Source: Bacillota bacterium
GTDB taxonomy: Bacteria > Bacillota > GCA-003054495 > Carboxydocellales > JAJZTU01
Assembly: GCA_021848765.1 (NCBI GenBank)
Contig: JAJZTU010000169.1
Span: forward strand, 1-7,491
Direction of reading: 5' to 3'
Length of the DNA stretch: 7,491 bases
The position numbers and the translations under genes are program-made. Under the pieces are notes generated by a model. The model was not told the origin of the DNA. It made no database searches and was given only the letters and a program-made list of their open reading frames with translations. Of the stretch, positions 1-5,525 are shown piece by piece (position 1 is the first letter of the stretch; each line of letters begins with the position of its first letter).

Positions 1-758
1 CGCTTTACCCTGCGGTACAGTCGATTGCCGTAGTGCCGGTTGGGCTGACCCGTTACCGGGAGCAGCTTTACCCTCTGAAGTTGTTCACGCCTGAAGAGGC
101 CCTGGCGGTAATCAGGCAGGTGGAAGAATTTCAACGGCAATTCCGGGATCAGCACCGGCGGTATCTGGTTTATGCCGCTGATGAATTTTACCTCCTGGCC
201 GGCCGGGCAGTGCCTCCGGCTTCCCATTATGAGGATTTTCCCCAAACGGAAAATGGGATTGGCCTGGTAAGGCTGTTTCTGGACAGTTTTACTGCTGAAA
301 AGCCCAGGCTCCCTGCAAGCTTGAACAGGAAAACCCGGCTGATTCTGGTTACCGGGAAGTCTGCGGAAAAAATTCTCACCGGCATGGCTGAGGAATTGAA
401 CCTGGTGGGTAAACTAGAGGTAGATGCAGTCAGCGTACCCAACCGCTTTTTCGGTGAGACGGTAACCGTGGCCGGCCTGGTAACCGGGCAGGATATCGCC
501 CGCACTCTCGAAGGGTATTTTGCCGGAAAAAAAGGAGATGAAGGGACTGTGGTTTGCATTCCCTCGGTGATGCTGAAATCAGGGGAAGAGATTTTCCTGG
601 ACGGCATGACCGTTGAGGAATTGGCAGCACAGCTCGGCCGGCAGGTGCGGATTCTGGAGATGGACAGGCAGGCTGAGGACCTGGTGGACACAGTTCTGGA
701 ACTGGGACTGCAGAAGGGTAGGCATGTCGAATTAGAATTAACAGACAGGCAGGAGTGA
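1..758 (+). CDS. DUF512 / radical-SAM-type protein, C-terminal part (5' truncated by window edge)
   Basis: The reading frame is open from base 3 to the TGA at 756-758, giving about 251 residues. It continues upstream of the GTG at 33 (visible residues LYPAVQSIAVVPVGLTRYRE), so the real start lies outside the window. Family features seen are VPVGLTRYRE at the beginning, ADEFYLLAGR (about nt 177-206), a glycine-rich LVTGKS stretch, AGLVTGQDI, and IPSVMLKSGEEIFLDG near the end; these are typical of the DUF512 domain. From family knowledge, complete members are about 430-450 residues, with an N-terminal PDZ-like part and a radical-SAM-like iron-sulfur part before DUF512; both would lie in the missing part. 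The biochemical role is not established. The family is commonly found next to der in Gram-positive bacteria, which fits here: der starts 6 bases after this stop, with its AGGAG site (751-755) inside the end of this gene. Identity is confident, function unknown. Confidence 0.88.
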   Translation, partial: LYPAVQSIAVVPVGLTRYREQLYPLKLFTPEEALAVIRQVEEFQRQFRDQHRRYLVYAADEFYLLAGRAVPPASHYEDFPQTENGIGLVRLFLDSFTAEKPRLPASLNRKTRLILVTGKSAEKILTGMAEELNLVGKLEVDAVSVPNRFFGETVTVAGLVTGQDIARTLEGYFAGKKGDEGTVVCIPSVMLKSGEEIFLDGMTVEELAAQLGRQVRILEMDRQAEDLVDTVLELGLQKGRHVELELTDRQE

Positions 759-764
759 AAAGTA

Positions 765-2087
765 ATGGCTAAGCCGGTTGTGGCTATAGTGGGCAGGCCC
801 AATGTAGGTAAGTCCACCCTGTTTAACCGGATTGCCCGGGGTAGGGTGGCCATAGTGGAAGACCATCCCGGAGTAACCCGGGACAGGCTATACAAGGATG
901 CCTCCTGGTTAAACCGGGAGTTTACCCTGGTGGATACCGGTGGTATTGAGTTCAGGGAAGTAGAAGATGAAATCAGCAAGCAGATGAAATTTCAGGCTGA
1001 ACTGGCTATGCGGGATGCCGAGGTAATTATCTTCGTAGTTGACGGCCGCCAGGGCCTGACCGGCACGGATGAGGAAGTGGCCGGGATCCTCAGAAAAACC
1101 AAGAAGCCGGTAATTCTTGCTGTGAACAAAATAGAAGATTTCACTGACCCCACGGTAGGCTATGACTTTTATGCCTTGGGGCTGGGCGAACCGATTTTGG
1201 TTTCTGCGTCTCATGGCTATAATATTGGTGATTTGCTGGATGAGGTAATTGCTCACCTTCCCGGGGGGGCCGGGGAAGAATACCCTGAGGACATGATCAA
1301 GATCGCTGTTATCGGGCGGCCCAATGTTGGAAAATCCTCGCTGGTTAATGCCCTGCTGGGCGAGGAAAGAGTTATCGTCAGTGATATACCGGGTACTACC
1401 CGGGATGCTATTGATTCTGTTTTTACCAGGGATGGACGCTCCTATGTGCTCATTGACACGGCAGGGATGAGGCGAAAAGGTAAGATTGACGAACCCACCG
1501 AGCGTTACAGTGTTATCCGCTCCTTAAAGGCGGTAGACCGCTGTGATGTGGTGCTCATGGTTATCGATGCCGAGGAAGGCTTGACCGAGCAGGACAAAAA
1601 AATTGCCGGGTATGCTCATGAAGCCGGACGGGGCTGTATTTTGGTAATCAATAAGTGGGACCTCATTGAAAAAGATGATAAAACCATGCTGCGCTTTACT
1701 GAGGCCTTGCGGGACGGACTTGGCTTCATGCAGTATGCACCTACAATCTACATATCGGCTAAAACCAAGCAGCGGGTGCATAAGATCCTGGATTTGGTCA
1801 ATTATGTAGATGAACAGCATGCTATGCGGGTAGGAACCAGTACATTAAATGACCTGATTAGGGAAATGGTCCAGTTAAACCCTCCTCCCACCGATAAAGG
1901 CCGGAAGCTGAAAATCCTGTACACTACTCAGGTGGGGGTAAAGCCGCCTACCTTTGTTATCTTTGTCAATGACCCTGAGCTGATGCATTTTAGCTATCTG
2001 CGTTATATTGAGAACAAACTCCGCAGTACATTTGGTTTTGAAGGGACACCTCTTCGCATGGTGGTAAGGAGCAGAAAAGAGGAGTAG
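765..2087 (+). CDS. der: Ribosome biogenesis GTPase Der (EngA), double GTPase domain
   Basis: This is a 440-residue cytoplasmic GTPase that assists assembly of the 50S ribosomal subunit; the family is essential in bacteria studied. Two GTPase domains in tandem are visible. Domain 1 has GRPNVGKS (10-17), DTGG (57-60), NKIE (121-124) and SAS (147-149). Domain 2 has GRPNVGKS (184-191), DTAG (231-234), NKWD (296-299) and SAK (331-333). A KH-like RNA-binding domain fills about 356-440, with LNPPPTDKGRKLKILY and the ending GTPLRMVVRSRKEE. Length is close to B. subtilis Der (436). The ATG at 765 has AGGAG at 751-755, nine bases away. The G4 motif of domain 1 ends in Glu instead of the usual Asp; Der proteins from some other bacteria also vary here, so I do not read this as loss of function. 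It is part of the tight run with plsY and gpsA. Confidence 0.98.
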   Translation: MAKPVVAIVGRPNVGKSTLFNRIARGRVAIVEDHPGVTRDRLYKDASWLNREFTLVDTGGIEFREVEDEISKQMKFQAELAMRDAEVIIFVVDGRQGLTGTDEEVAGILRKTKKPVILAVNKIEDFTDPTVGYDFYALGLGEPILVSASHGYNIGDLLDEVIAHLPGGAGEEYPEDMIKIAVIGRPNVGKSSLVNALLGEERVIVSDIPGTTRDAIDSVFTRDGRSYVLIDTAGMRRKGKIDEPTERYSVIRSLKAVDRCDVVLMVIDAEEGLTEQDKKIAGYAHEAGRGCILVINKWDLIEKDDKTMLRFTEALRDGLGFMQYAPTIYISAKTKQRVHKILDLVNYVDEQHAMRVGTSTLNDLIREMVQLNPPPTDKGRKLKILYTTQVGVKPPTFVIFVNDPELMHFSYLRYIENKLRSTFGFEGTPLRMVVRSRKEE

Positions 2088-2099
2088 GGGGCGCCGAAC

Positions 2100-2693
2100 G
2101 TGAAGATTGTATTTATCCTGCTGTTTGCCTATCTGCTGGGCTCAATCTCTTTTGGGTATATTGTGGCCAAAAGATGGGCCAGTATTGATATTCGCCAGTA
2201 TGGCAGCGGGAATATCGGGATGACCAATATTTGGCGGGTCATGGGCTGGCAGGCCGGGATGCTGGTCTTTATCGGGGATGCCGGAAAGGGAGTTCTGGCC
2301 GCCTGGCTTGGCAAATATTTCGGCGGGGATACCCTGGCGGTTATGGCCGGTTTTGCGGTTATGGCCGGGCATACCTATCCCTTATTTTTGAATTTTAAAG
2401 GTGGCAAGGCAGTTGCCACCGGAGTGGGAGTGCTGGGGGCCCTGTCGATTAAGGTTACGCTGTTTGCCCTGGCCCTGTGGCTGGTGACGGTAGGAGTTAC
2501 AAAATATGTATCCCTGGCTTCTATTCTGGCAGCGGTTTCAGTACCGATGCTGCTGTTTGCTTTAGATAATCCGCTGCCTCACCTGCTATTCGGGATTATT
2601 GGCGCGGCCTTTGTAATTTATAAGCACATTCCCAATATTAAGCGCCTGCGGGATGGTACGGAATACAAGATTGGCCAAAAGGTGAAGAAGTAA
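2100..2693 (+). CDS. plsY: Glycerol-3-phosphate acyltransferase PlsY (acyl-phosphate dependent)
   Basis: This 197-residue integral membrane enzyme transfers an acyl group from acyl-phosphate (made by PlsX) to position 1 of sn-glycerol-3-phosphate, giving lysophosphatidic acid, the first committed step of membrane phospholipid synthesis. The three family motifs are visible: SGNIGMTN (36-43), the long motif 90-110 with GHTYPLFLNFKGGK and the glycine-rich ATGVG end, and HIPNIKRLRDGTE (176-188). Hydrophobic stretches at about 2-22, 52-70, 78-97, 111-134 and 138-175 fit the five membrane segments of the family. The start is GTG at 2100, 12 bases after der stops; the N-terminus MKIVFILLFAYLLGSISFGYI is the normal beginning for PlsY. 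The ribosome site is poor: the only good AGGAG (2080-2084) ends 15 bases upstream, so translational coupling to der is plausible. It is followed by gpsA, which makes its substrate. Confidence 0.97.
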   Translation: MKIVFILLFAYLLGSISFGYIVAKRWASIDIRQYGSGNIGMTNIWRVMGWQAGMLVFIGDAGKGVLAAWLGKYFGGDTLAVMAGFAVMAGHTYPLFLNFKGGKAVATGVGVLGALSIKVTLFALALWLVTVGVTKYVSLASILAAVSVPMLLFALDNPLPHLLFGIIGAAFVIYKHIPNIKRLRDGTEYKIGQKVKK

Positions 2694-2716
2694 ATGCCGG
2701 GCAGCGTAAGCTTTTT

Positions 2717-2724
2717 AAAGGGGG
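2717..2724 (+). promoter_or_regulatory. Shine-Dalgarno site that fixes the gpsA start
   Basis: AAAGGGGG sits eight bases before the ATG at 2733. The earlier in-frame ATG at 2694 has no comparable site and would put 13 unconserved residues before the Rossmann fold, so 2733 is the better start. Confidence 0.75.
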
Positions 2725-2732
2725 TACCGGGC

Positions 2733-3752
2733 ATGAATAAAGTTGTGATTCTGGGGGCGGGAAGCTGGGCTACCGCCCTGGCAGTGTTATTAGGTAAAAA
2801 GGGTGTTCAGGTGAAGATGTGGGCACGCCGGAAGGAGCAGGCGGAAGAACTGAATACAACCCGGGAAAACCTCCGCTATCTGCCAGGAGTGGTAATTCCG
2901 AGCACTGTCACTGTTTACGCTGATGTGGAAGAGGCTTTGCAAGGTTCAAAAGGGGTGGTCTTTGGGGTACCGTCACATGCGGTCCGGGAAACCGCCGCTT
3001 TGGTAAGGCCTTTACTAAAGGATCAACAAATTGTTGTGAATACTGCCAAGGGGATGGAGGAGGGCACCACTTTAAGATTGTCCCAGGTAATGGCCGGGGA
3101 ATTGCCGCCTGGATTTGACGAACGGATTGTGGTACTTTCAGGACCAAGCCATGCTGAAGAGGTGGGCAGGGGCATTCCTACCACCATTGTGGTAGCTTCC
3201 GCTAAAAAGGAATCTGCCTTGTTAGCTCAGGATTTGTTTATGACTCCCAAGTTCAGGGTTTACACTAATCCTGATGTGATTGGAGTGGAATTGGGAGGAT
3301 CATTGAAGAATGTTATCGCCCTTTGCTGTGGGATTTCCGATGGCTTGGGCTTTGGGGACAATACCAAAGCAGCACTGATGACCAGGGGTTTGGCGGAAAT
3401 CACACGTCTGGGCGCTGCCATGGGTGCGGAGTCCCTGACCTTCCTGGGTTTGGCAGGTGTAGGGGATTTGATTGTGACTTGTACCAGTATGCACAGCCGT
3501 AACAGGCGGGCAGGAATGGAAATAGGCAAAGGGAAGTCCCTGCAGGAGGCTATTGACAGTGTGAAGATGGTGGTGGAAGGGGTGCGCACTACCAAGGTAG
3601 CCAAGGAATTGGCCGAAAAACATGAGGTGGCTATGCCCATTACCAAACAGGCCTATGAGGTGCTCTTCGGTGGGGCCAGTCCTAAAGAAGGAGTGGCCAG
3701 GCTGATGATGCGGGAGAAAACCCATGAGATGGAAGAATTAGTCTGGGACTAG
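2733..3752 (+). CDS. gpsA: NAD(P)-dependent glycerol-3-phosphate dehydrogenase GpsA
   Basis: This 339-residue cytoplasmic enzyme reduces dihydroxyacetone phosphate to sn-glycerol-3-phosphate, which supplies the backbone for phospholipids and feeds PlsY encoded just upstream. The N-terminal Rossmann fold shows VVILGAGSWATALA (4-17) with the GxGxWA signature. Other family features are FGVPSHAVR (77-85), NTAKGME (103-109), SGPSHAEEV (136-144) and the catalytic segment ELGGSLKNV, whose Lys192 matches the known active-site lysine. The C-terminal helical domain carries GDNTKAALMTRG (208-219) and GLAGVGDLIVTC. Length is normal for the family. The frame could begin at 2694, but the ATG at 2733 with AAAGGGGG eight bases upstream places the nucleotide-binding motif at the usual distance from the N-terminus. 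This is the last gene of the run starting at or before the DUF512 gene. No U-tract terminator follows it, so some read-through into the next unit is possible. Confidence 0.97.
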   Translation: MNKVVILGAGSWATALAVLLGKKGVQVKMWARRKEQAEELNTTRENLRYLPGVVIPSTVTVYADVEEALQGSKGVVFGVPSHAVRETAALVRPLLKDQQIVVNTAKGMEEGTTLRLSQVMAGELPPGFDERIVVLSGPSHAEEVGRGIPTTIVVASAKKESALLAQDLFMTPKFRVYTNPDVIGVELGGSLKNVIALCCGISDGLGFGDNTKAALMTRGLAEITRLGAAMGAESLTFLGLAGVGDLIVTCTSMHSRNRRAGMEIGKGKSLQEAIDSVKMVVEGVRTTKVAKELAEKHEVAMPITKQAYEVLFGGASPKEGVARLMMREKTHEMEELVWD

Positions 3753-3766
3753 TAACGCAGGGTATC

Positions 3767-3793
3767 CGGAAAAGTTATTGACAAGCTTTTCCG
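3767..3793. repeat. Inverted repeat enclosing the -35 box (possible operator)
   Basis: CGGAAAAG (3767-3774) and CTTTTCCG (3786-3793) are perfect inverted arms eight bases long, separated by 11 bases that contain the TTGACA hexamer. If transcribed, the stem could extend by a U-G and a U-A pair to leave a seven-base loop. It lies 15 bases after the gpsA stop but has no run of T after it, so it is a poor intrinsic terminator. A protein-binding site overlapping the promoter is the better reading, as inference. Confidence 0.55.
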
Positions 3794-3807
3794 CTATGTT
3801 ATAGAAT
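3778..3807 (+). promoter_or_regulatory. Sigma-A type promoter for the ABC binding-protein gene
   Basis: TTGACA (3778-3783) is a perfect -35 box. TAGAAT (3802-3807) is a five-of-six -10 box at 18-base spacing; an overlapping TATAGA (3800-3805) would give 16 bases. Transcription would begin near 3814, giving a leader of about 200 bases before the TTG start at 4019. The -35 box lies between the arms of an inverted repeat. Confidence 0.75.
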
Positions 3808-3814
3808 AAATTCG

Positions 3815-3830
3815 TAAGTGTTAATACTTA
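3815..3830 (+). promoter_or_regulatory. Short hairpin or operator at the predicted transcript start
   Basis: TAAGTG (3815-3820) and TACTTA (3825-3830) form a six-pair stem, including one G-U pair, with a UUAA loop. It falls at about +1 to +16 of the predicted transcript. Hairpins at the extreme 5' end are known to slow mRNA decay; the same near-palindrome could instead be a repressor site. Its function is inferred only. Confidence 0.4.
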
Positions 3831-4004
3831 TATAGTACAGTGGAAGGTCGAATGAGCACCGGGAAATTGCTATGGTTGACTGCCAAAATGTTCCGGAAAC
3901 AGGAGGTGGGGTAGCAGGTTTTTTAGGGTATCCGGCTCAAGCAGCAAGATTAGGTAAGAGGTACCGGAAGTTAGGACGGGTGGGAAGTAACTACCATATA
4001 ACTT

Positions 4005-4010
4005 AGGAGG
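4005..4010 (+). promoter_or_regulatory. Consensus Shine-Dalgarno site supporting a TTG start
   Basis: A perfect AGGAGG ends eight bases before TTG at 4019. No ATG or GTG lies at a suitable distance in frame, and the residues read from this TTG form a complete lipoprotein signal peptide, so TTG is the true start. Confidence 0.85.
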
Positions 4011-4018
4011 AGATTTTA

Positions 4019-5218
4019 TTGAAGAAGCTGAGGATTCTTGGGTTTCTGGCTATTCTGGTGTTTGCAGTAACCATTTTCGCAGGCTGTGGGTCTAAACCTG
4101 CGACAGATTCTAAGCCCGCGGACAGTAAGCCTGCCGAGAGTAAAGAGCCTATCAAGGTAGGTGCGAATTTCGAATTGACCGGTGGTATTGCCACCTTTGG
4201 TAACTCTGCTGTGAATGCTATTCAACTTGCCTTTGACGAGATTAATGCTGCCGGTGGTGTTAACGGCCGCCAATTAGAGCTTGTTAAAGCTGACAACAAA
4301 AGTGAAGCGGCGGAGTCCACCAACTCGATTACTAAGTTGCTTACCCAGGATAAAGTAGTTGCAGTTCTTGGGCCCATCAGCAGTTCCAACGCTCTGGCTG
4401 CAGCACCGGTTGCCCAAGCCAAAAAGATTCCCATGATTACTCCTACTGCTACCAACCCCAAGGTCACCGTTGAGGAGGACAATAAGGTCAAGGAATTCGT
4501 TTTCCGGACCTGCTTCATTGACCCCTTCCAGGGCAAGGTTGCTGCCGAATTTGCCGCTAAGTCCCTGAAGGCTAAGACTGCTGCTATTTATATCGATTCC
4601 AGCAGTGACTACAGTAAGGGTCTGGCCGAGGTTTTCAAGAAGACCTTTGAAGCCGCCGGTGGAAAGATTGTTTCCGAAGAAGCCTTCCTGGCCAAGGATA
4701 CTGACTTTAAGGCAACCCTGACCAAGATCAAGAATGCTAACCCTGAAGTTATTTATGTTCCCGGTTATTATGAGGAAGTTGGTAAGATTATTCGCCAGGG
4801 CCGTGAGTTGGGCATCAAGCAGGCTTTCCTGGGTGGCGACGGTTTCGATTCCCCCAAACTGGCTGAGATTGCCGGTAAAGCTAACCTGAATAATGCTTTC
4901 TTCACCAACCACTATACCCCCAAGGATAGTGCTCCTGTGGTCCAGAACTTTGTTACTCAGTATAAAACTAAGTTTGGGTCTGAGCCTGATGCTCTGGCCG
5001 CCCTGGGTTATGATGCCGCTAAAATGCTGGTTGACGGTATTAAGCGGGCCGGTAGTACTGATGCCGCTGCCCTTACTAAGGCTTTGGCCGAGACTAAAAA
5101 TTTAGAACTGGTAACAGGTAATATTTCCCTTGATGCCCAGCATAACCCTGTAAAGAGTGCTGTTATTATCGAACTTAAGGATGGCGAGCAAACCTTTAAG
5201 GAGAGGGTAAATCCTTAA
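4019..5218 (+). CDS. ABC transporter substrate-binding lipoprotein, branched-chain amino acid/amide (LivK-like) family
   Basis: This 399-residue extracytoplasmic lipoprotein should capture a small solute, by family an amino acid or amide, for an ABC importer. It has a lipoprotein signal: MKKLRILG, a hydrophobic core to about residue 20, then FAGC with Cys23 as the lipidated residue. Residues 24-44 are a flexible linker with repeated SKPA units. The periplasmic-binding-protein type I fold (Peripla_BP_6 type) follows: IKVGANFELTGG (45-56), INAAGGVNGR (75-84), VLGPISSSNA (116-125) and PMITPTATNP (138-147), the last two forming the usual ligand cleft. Length is normal. The start is TTG with a perfect AGGAGG. 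Codons are strongly skewed to AAG, GCT, GGT and GCC, suggesting high expression. It has its own promoter and terminator, and no LivH, LivM, LivG or LivF partner lies in the window, so the partner permease must be elsewhere. The ligand cannot be read from the sequence. Confidence 0.93.
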   Translation: MKKLRILGFLAILVFAVTIFAGCGSKPATDSKPADSKPAESKEPIKVGANFELTGGIATFGNSAVNAIQLAFDEINAAGGVNGRQLELVKADNKSEAAESTNSITKLLTQDKVVAVLGPISSSNALAAAPVAQAKKIPMITPTATNPKVTVEEDNKVKEFVFRTCFIDPFQGKVAAEFAAKSLKAKTAAIYIDSSSDYSKGLAEVFKKTFEAAGGKIVSEEAFLAKDTDFKATLTKIKNANPEVIYVPGYYEEVGKIIRQGRELGIKQAFLGGDGFDSPKLAEIAGKANLNNAFFTNHYTPKDSAPVVQNFVTQYKTKFGSEPDALAALGYDAAKMLVDGIKRAGSTDAAALTKALAETKNLELVTGNISLDAQHNPVKSAVIIELKDGEQTFKERVNP

Positions 5219-5262
5219 GCCGACATGTTAATCGGGTATTGGAACAGGTTAATATTTGCGAG

Positions 5263-5298
5263 AAAGACCGGCTGTATATATGCGCAGCCGGTCTTTTT
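5263..5298 (+). terminator. Intrinsic terminator of the binding-protein gene
   Basis: AAAGACCGGCTG (5263-5274) pairs perfectly with CAGCCGGTCTTT (5285-5296) around a ten-base loop, and the strand continues into five T (5294-5298). This 12-pair, G+C-rich stem with a T run is a textbook Rho-independent terminator. It begins 44 bases after the stop and insulates spoIVA from upstream transcription. Confidence 0.93.
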
Positions 5299-5352
5299 GT
5301 TAAATGATCCACGTCTATTCCTCCCCAAAACACACTTTTATTGCTTGACCAG

Positions 5353-5380
5353 TCATATTCTTACCACCACCTCATATATA
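5353..5380 (+). promoter_or_regulatory. Sigma-E-like sporulation promoter for spoIVA
   Basis: TCATATT (5353-5359) matches the -35 consensus of mother-cell sigma-E promoters (KMATATT). CATATATA (5373-5380) resembles the -10 consensus CATACANT, differing at the fifth and last positions. The spacing is 13 bases, at the short end of what is usual. In B. subtilis spoIVA is a sigma-E gene, so the expected regulator and the sequence agree. Transcription would begin near 5386, about 140 bases before the start codon. Confidence 0.6.
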
Positions 5381-5395
5381 TTTAATGTTAAAAAG

Positions 5396-5436
5396 TAAAC
5401 ATTGGAAAACCCTGTAGAAAACTTTTTCTATGTTTA
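5396..5436. repeat. Nested AT-rich inverted repeats in the spoIVA leader
   Basis: An outer pair, TAAACAT (5396-5402) and ATGTTTA (5430-5436), surrounds an inner pair, TAGAAAA (5415-5421) and TTTTCTA (5424-5430); the two right arms share one base. They lie just downstream of the predicted sigma-E start site, a position where a mother-cell regulator could bind. AT-rich sequence produces such palindromes fairly easily by chance, so confidence is limited. Confidence 0.35.
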
Positions 5437-5507
5437 TAAGCTTTACTGGTTTAAAGGAGGGATGGCCAGGGATAAGAAGATTTAATCCGAAGGGTTTCCA
5501 ATATTTT

Positions 5508-5518
5508 GAGGAGGGAGG
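5508..5518 (+). promoter_or_regulatory. Shine-Dalgarno site that fixes the spoIVA start
   Basis: GAGGAGGGAGG offers two overlapping sites, AGGAGG 11 bases and GGAGG seven bases before the ATG at 5526. This supports the ATG at 5526 over the in-frame ATG at 5430, which lacks a site. Confidence 0.85.
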
Positions 5519-5525
5519 CGTGTTC

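Larger units (their letters stand above)
3759..3935 (+). repeat. 11-base direct repeat flanking the promoter and leader
   Basis: AGGGTATCCGG occurs exactly at 3759-3769 and again at 3925-3935, 166 bases apart. The first copy lies upstream of the -35 box and the second lies in the transcribed leader of the binding-protein gene. A third, looser relative (GAGGTACCGG) occurs at 3958-3967. The span given covers both exact copies; the sequence between them is not repeated. Confidence 0.6.
5299..5525 (+). other. AT-rich control region and leader of spoIVA
   Basis: The gap between the binding-protein gene and spoIVA is 307 bases. After the terminator it holds no credible gene on either strand. It contains the sigma-E-like promoter (5353-5380), nested inverted repeats (5396-5436), a strong but misplaced Shine-Dalgarno sequence with a seven-codon frame (5453-5485), and the true spoIVA ribosome site (5508-5518). 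Stretch 5301-5350 shows nothing I recognise. Confidence 0.6.

Noticed and set aside
227..979. Long - strand frame of 250 residues opposite the DUF512 and der genes
   Set aside because: It spans the junction of two well-supported + genes, is serine/threonine-rich in the manner of antisense shadows, and matches nothing known to me.
2694..2732. Upstream start for gpsA at ATG 2694
   Set aside because: It adds 13 unconserved residues and lacks a ribosome site, while ATG 2733 has AAAGGGGG eight bases upstream and gives the normal N-terminus.
3767..3793. Intrinsic terminator for the gpsA run
   Set aside because: The stem is AT-rich in its inner half and is not followed by a T run; it also encloses a perfect -35 box, which fits promoter control better.
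3925..3990. T-box or guanidine-type riboswitch, suggested by AGGGTATCCGG and GAGGTACCGG in the leader
   Set aside because: The T-box core (TGG-ACCGCG type) and a following terminator/antiterminator are absent, and the other conserved blocks of the guanidine-I (ykkC) class are not found. Only a short string matches.
5345..5380. Sigma-A promoter using TTGACC at 5345-5350
   Set aside because: The nearest acceptable -10 sequence is about 24 bases away, too far for sigma-A; the sigma-E reading fits better.
5430..5525. Upstream start for spoIVA at ATG 5430
   Set aside because: No ribosome site precedes it, the added 32 residues are unlike SpoIVA, and ATG 5526 gives the family's usual N-terminus and exact length.
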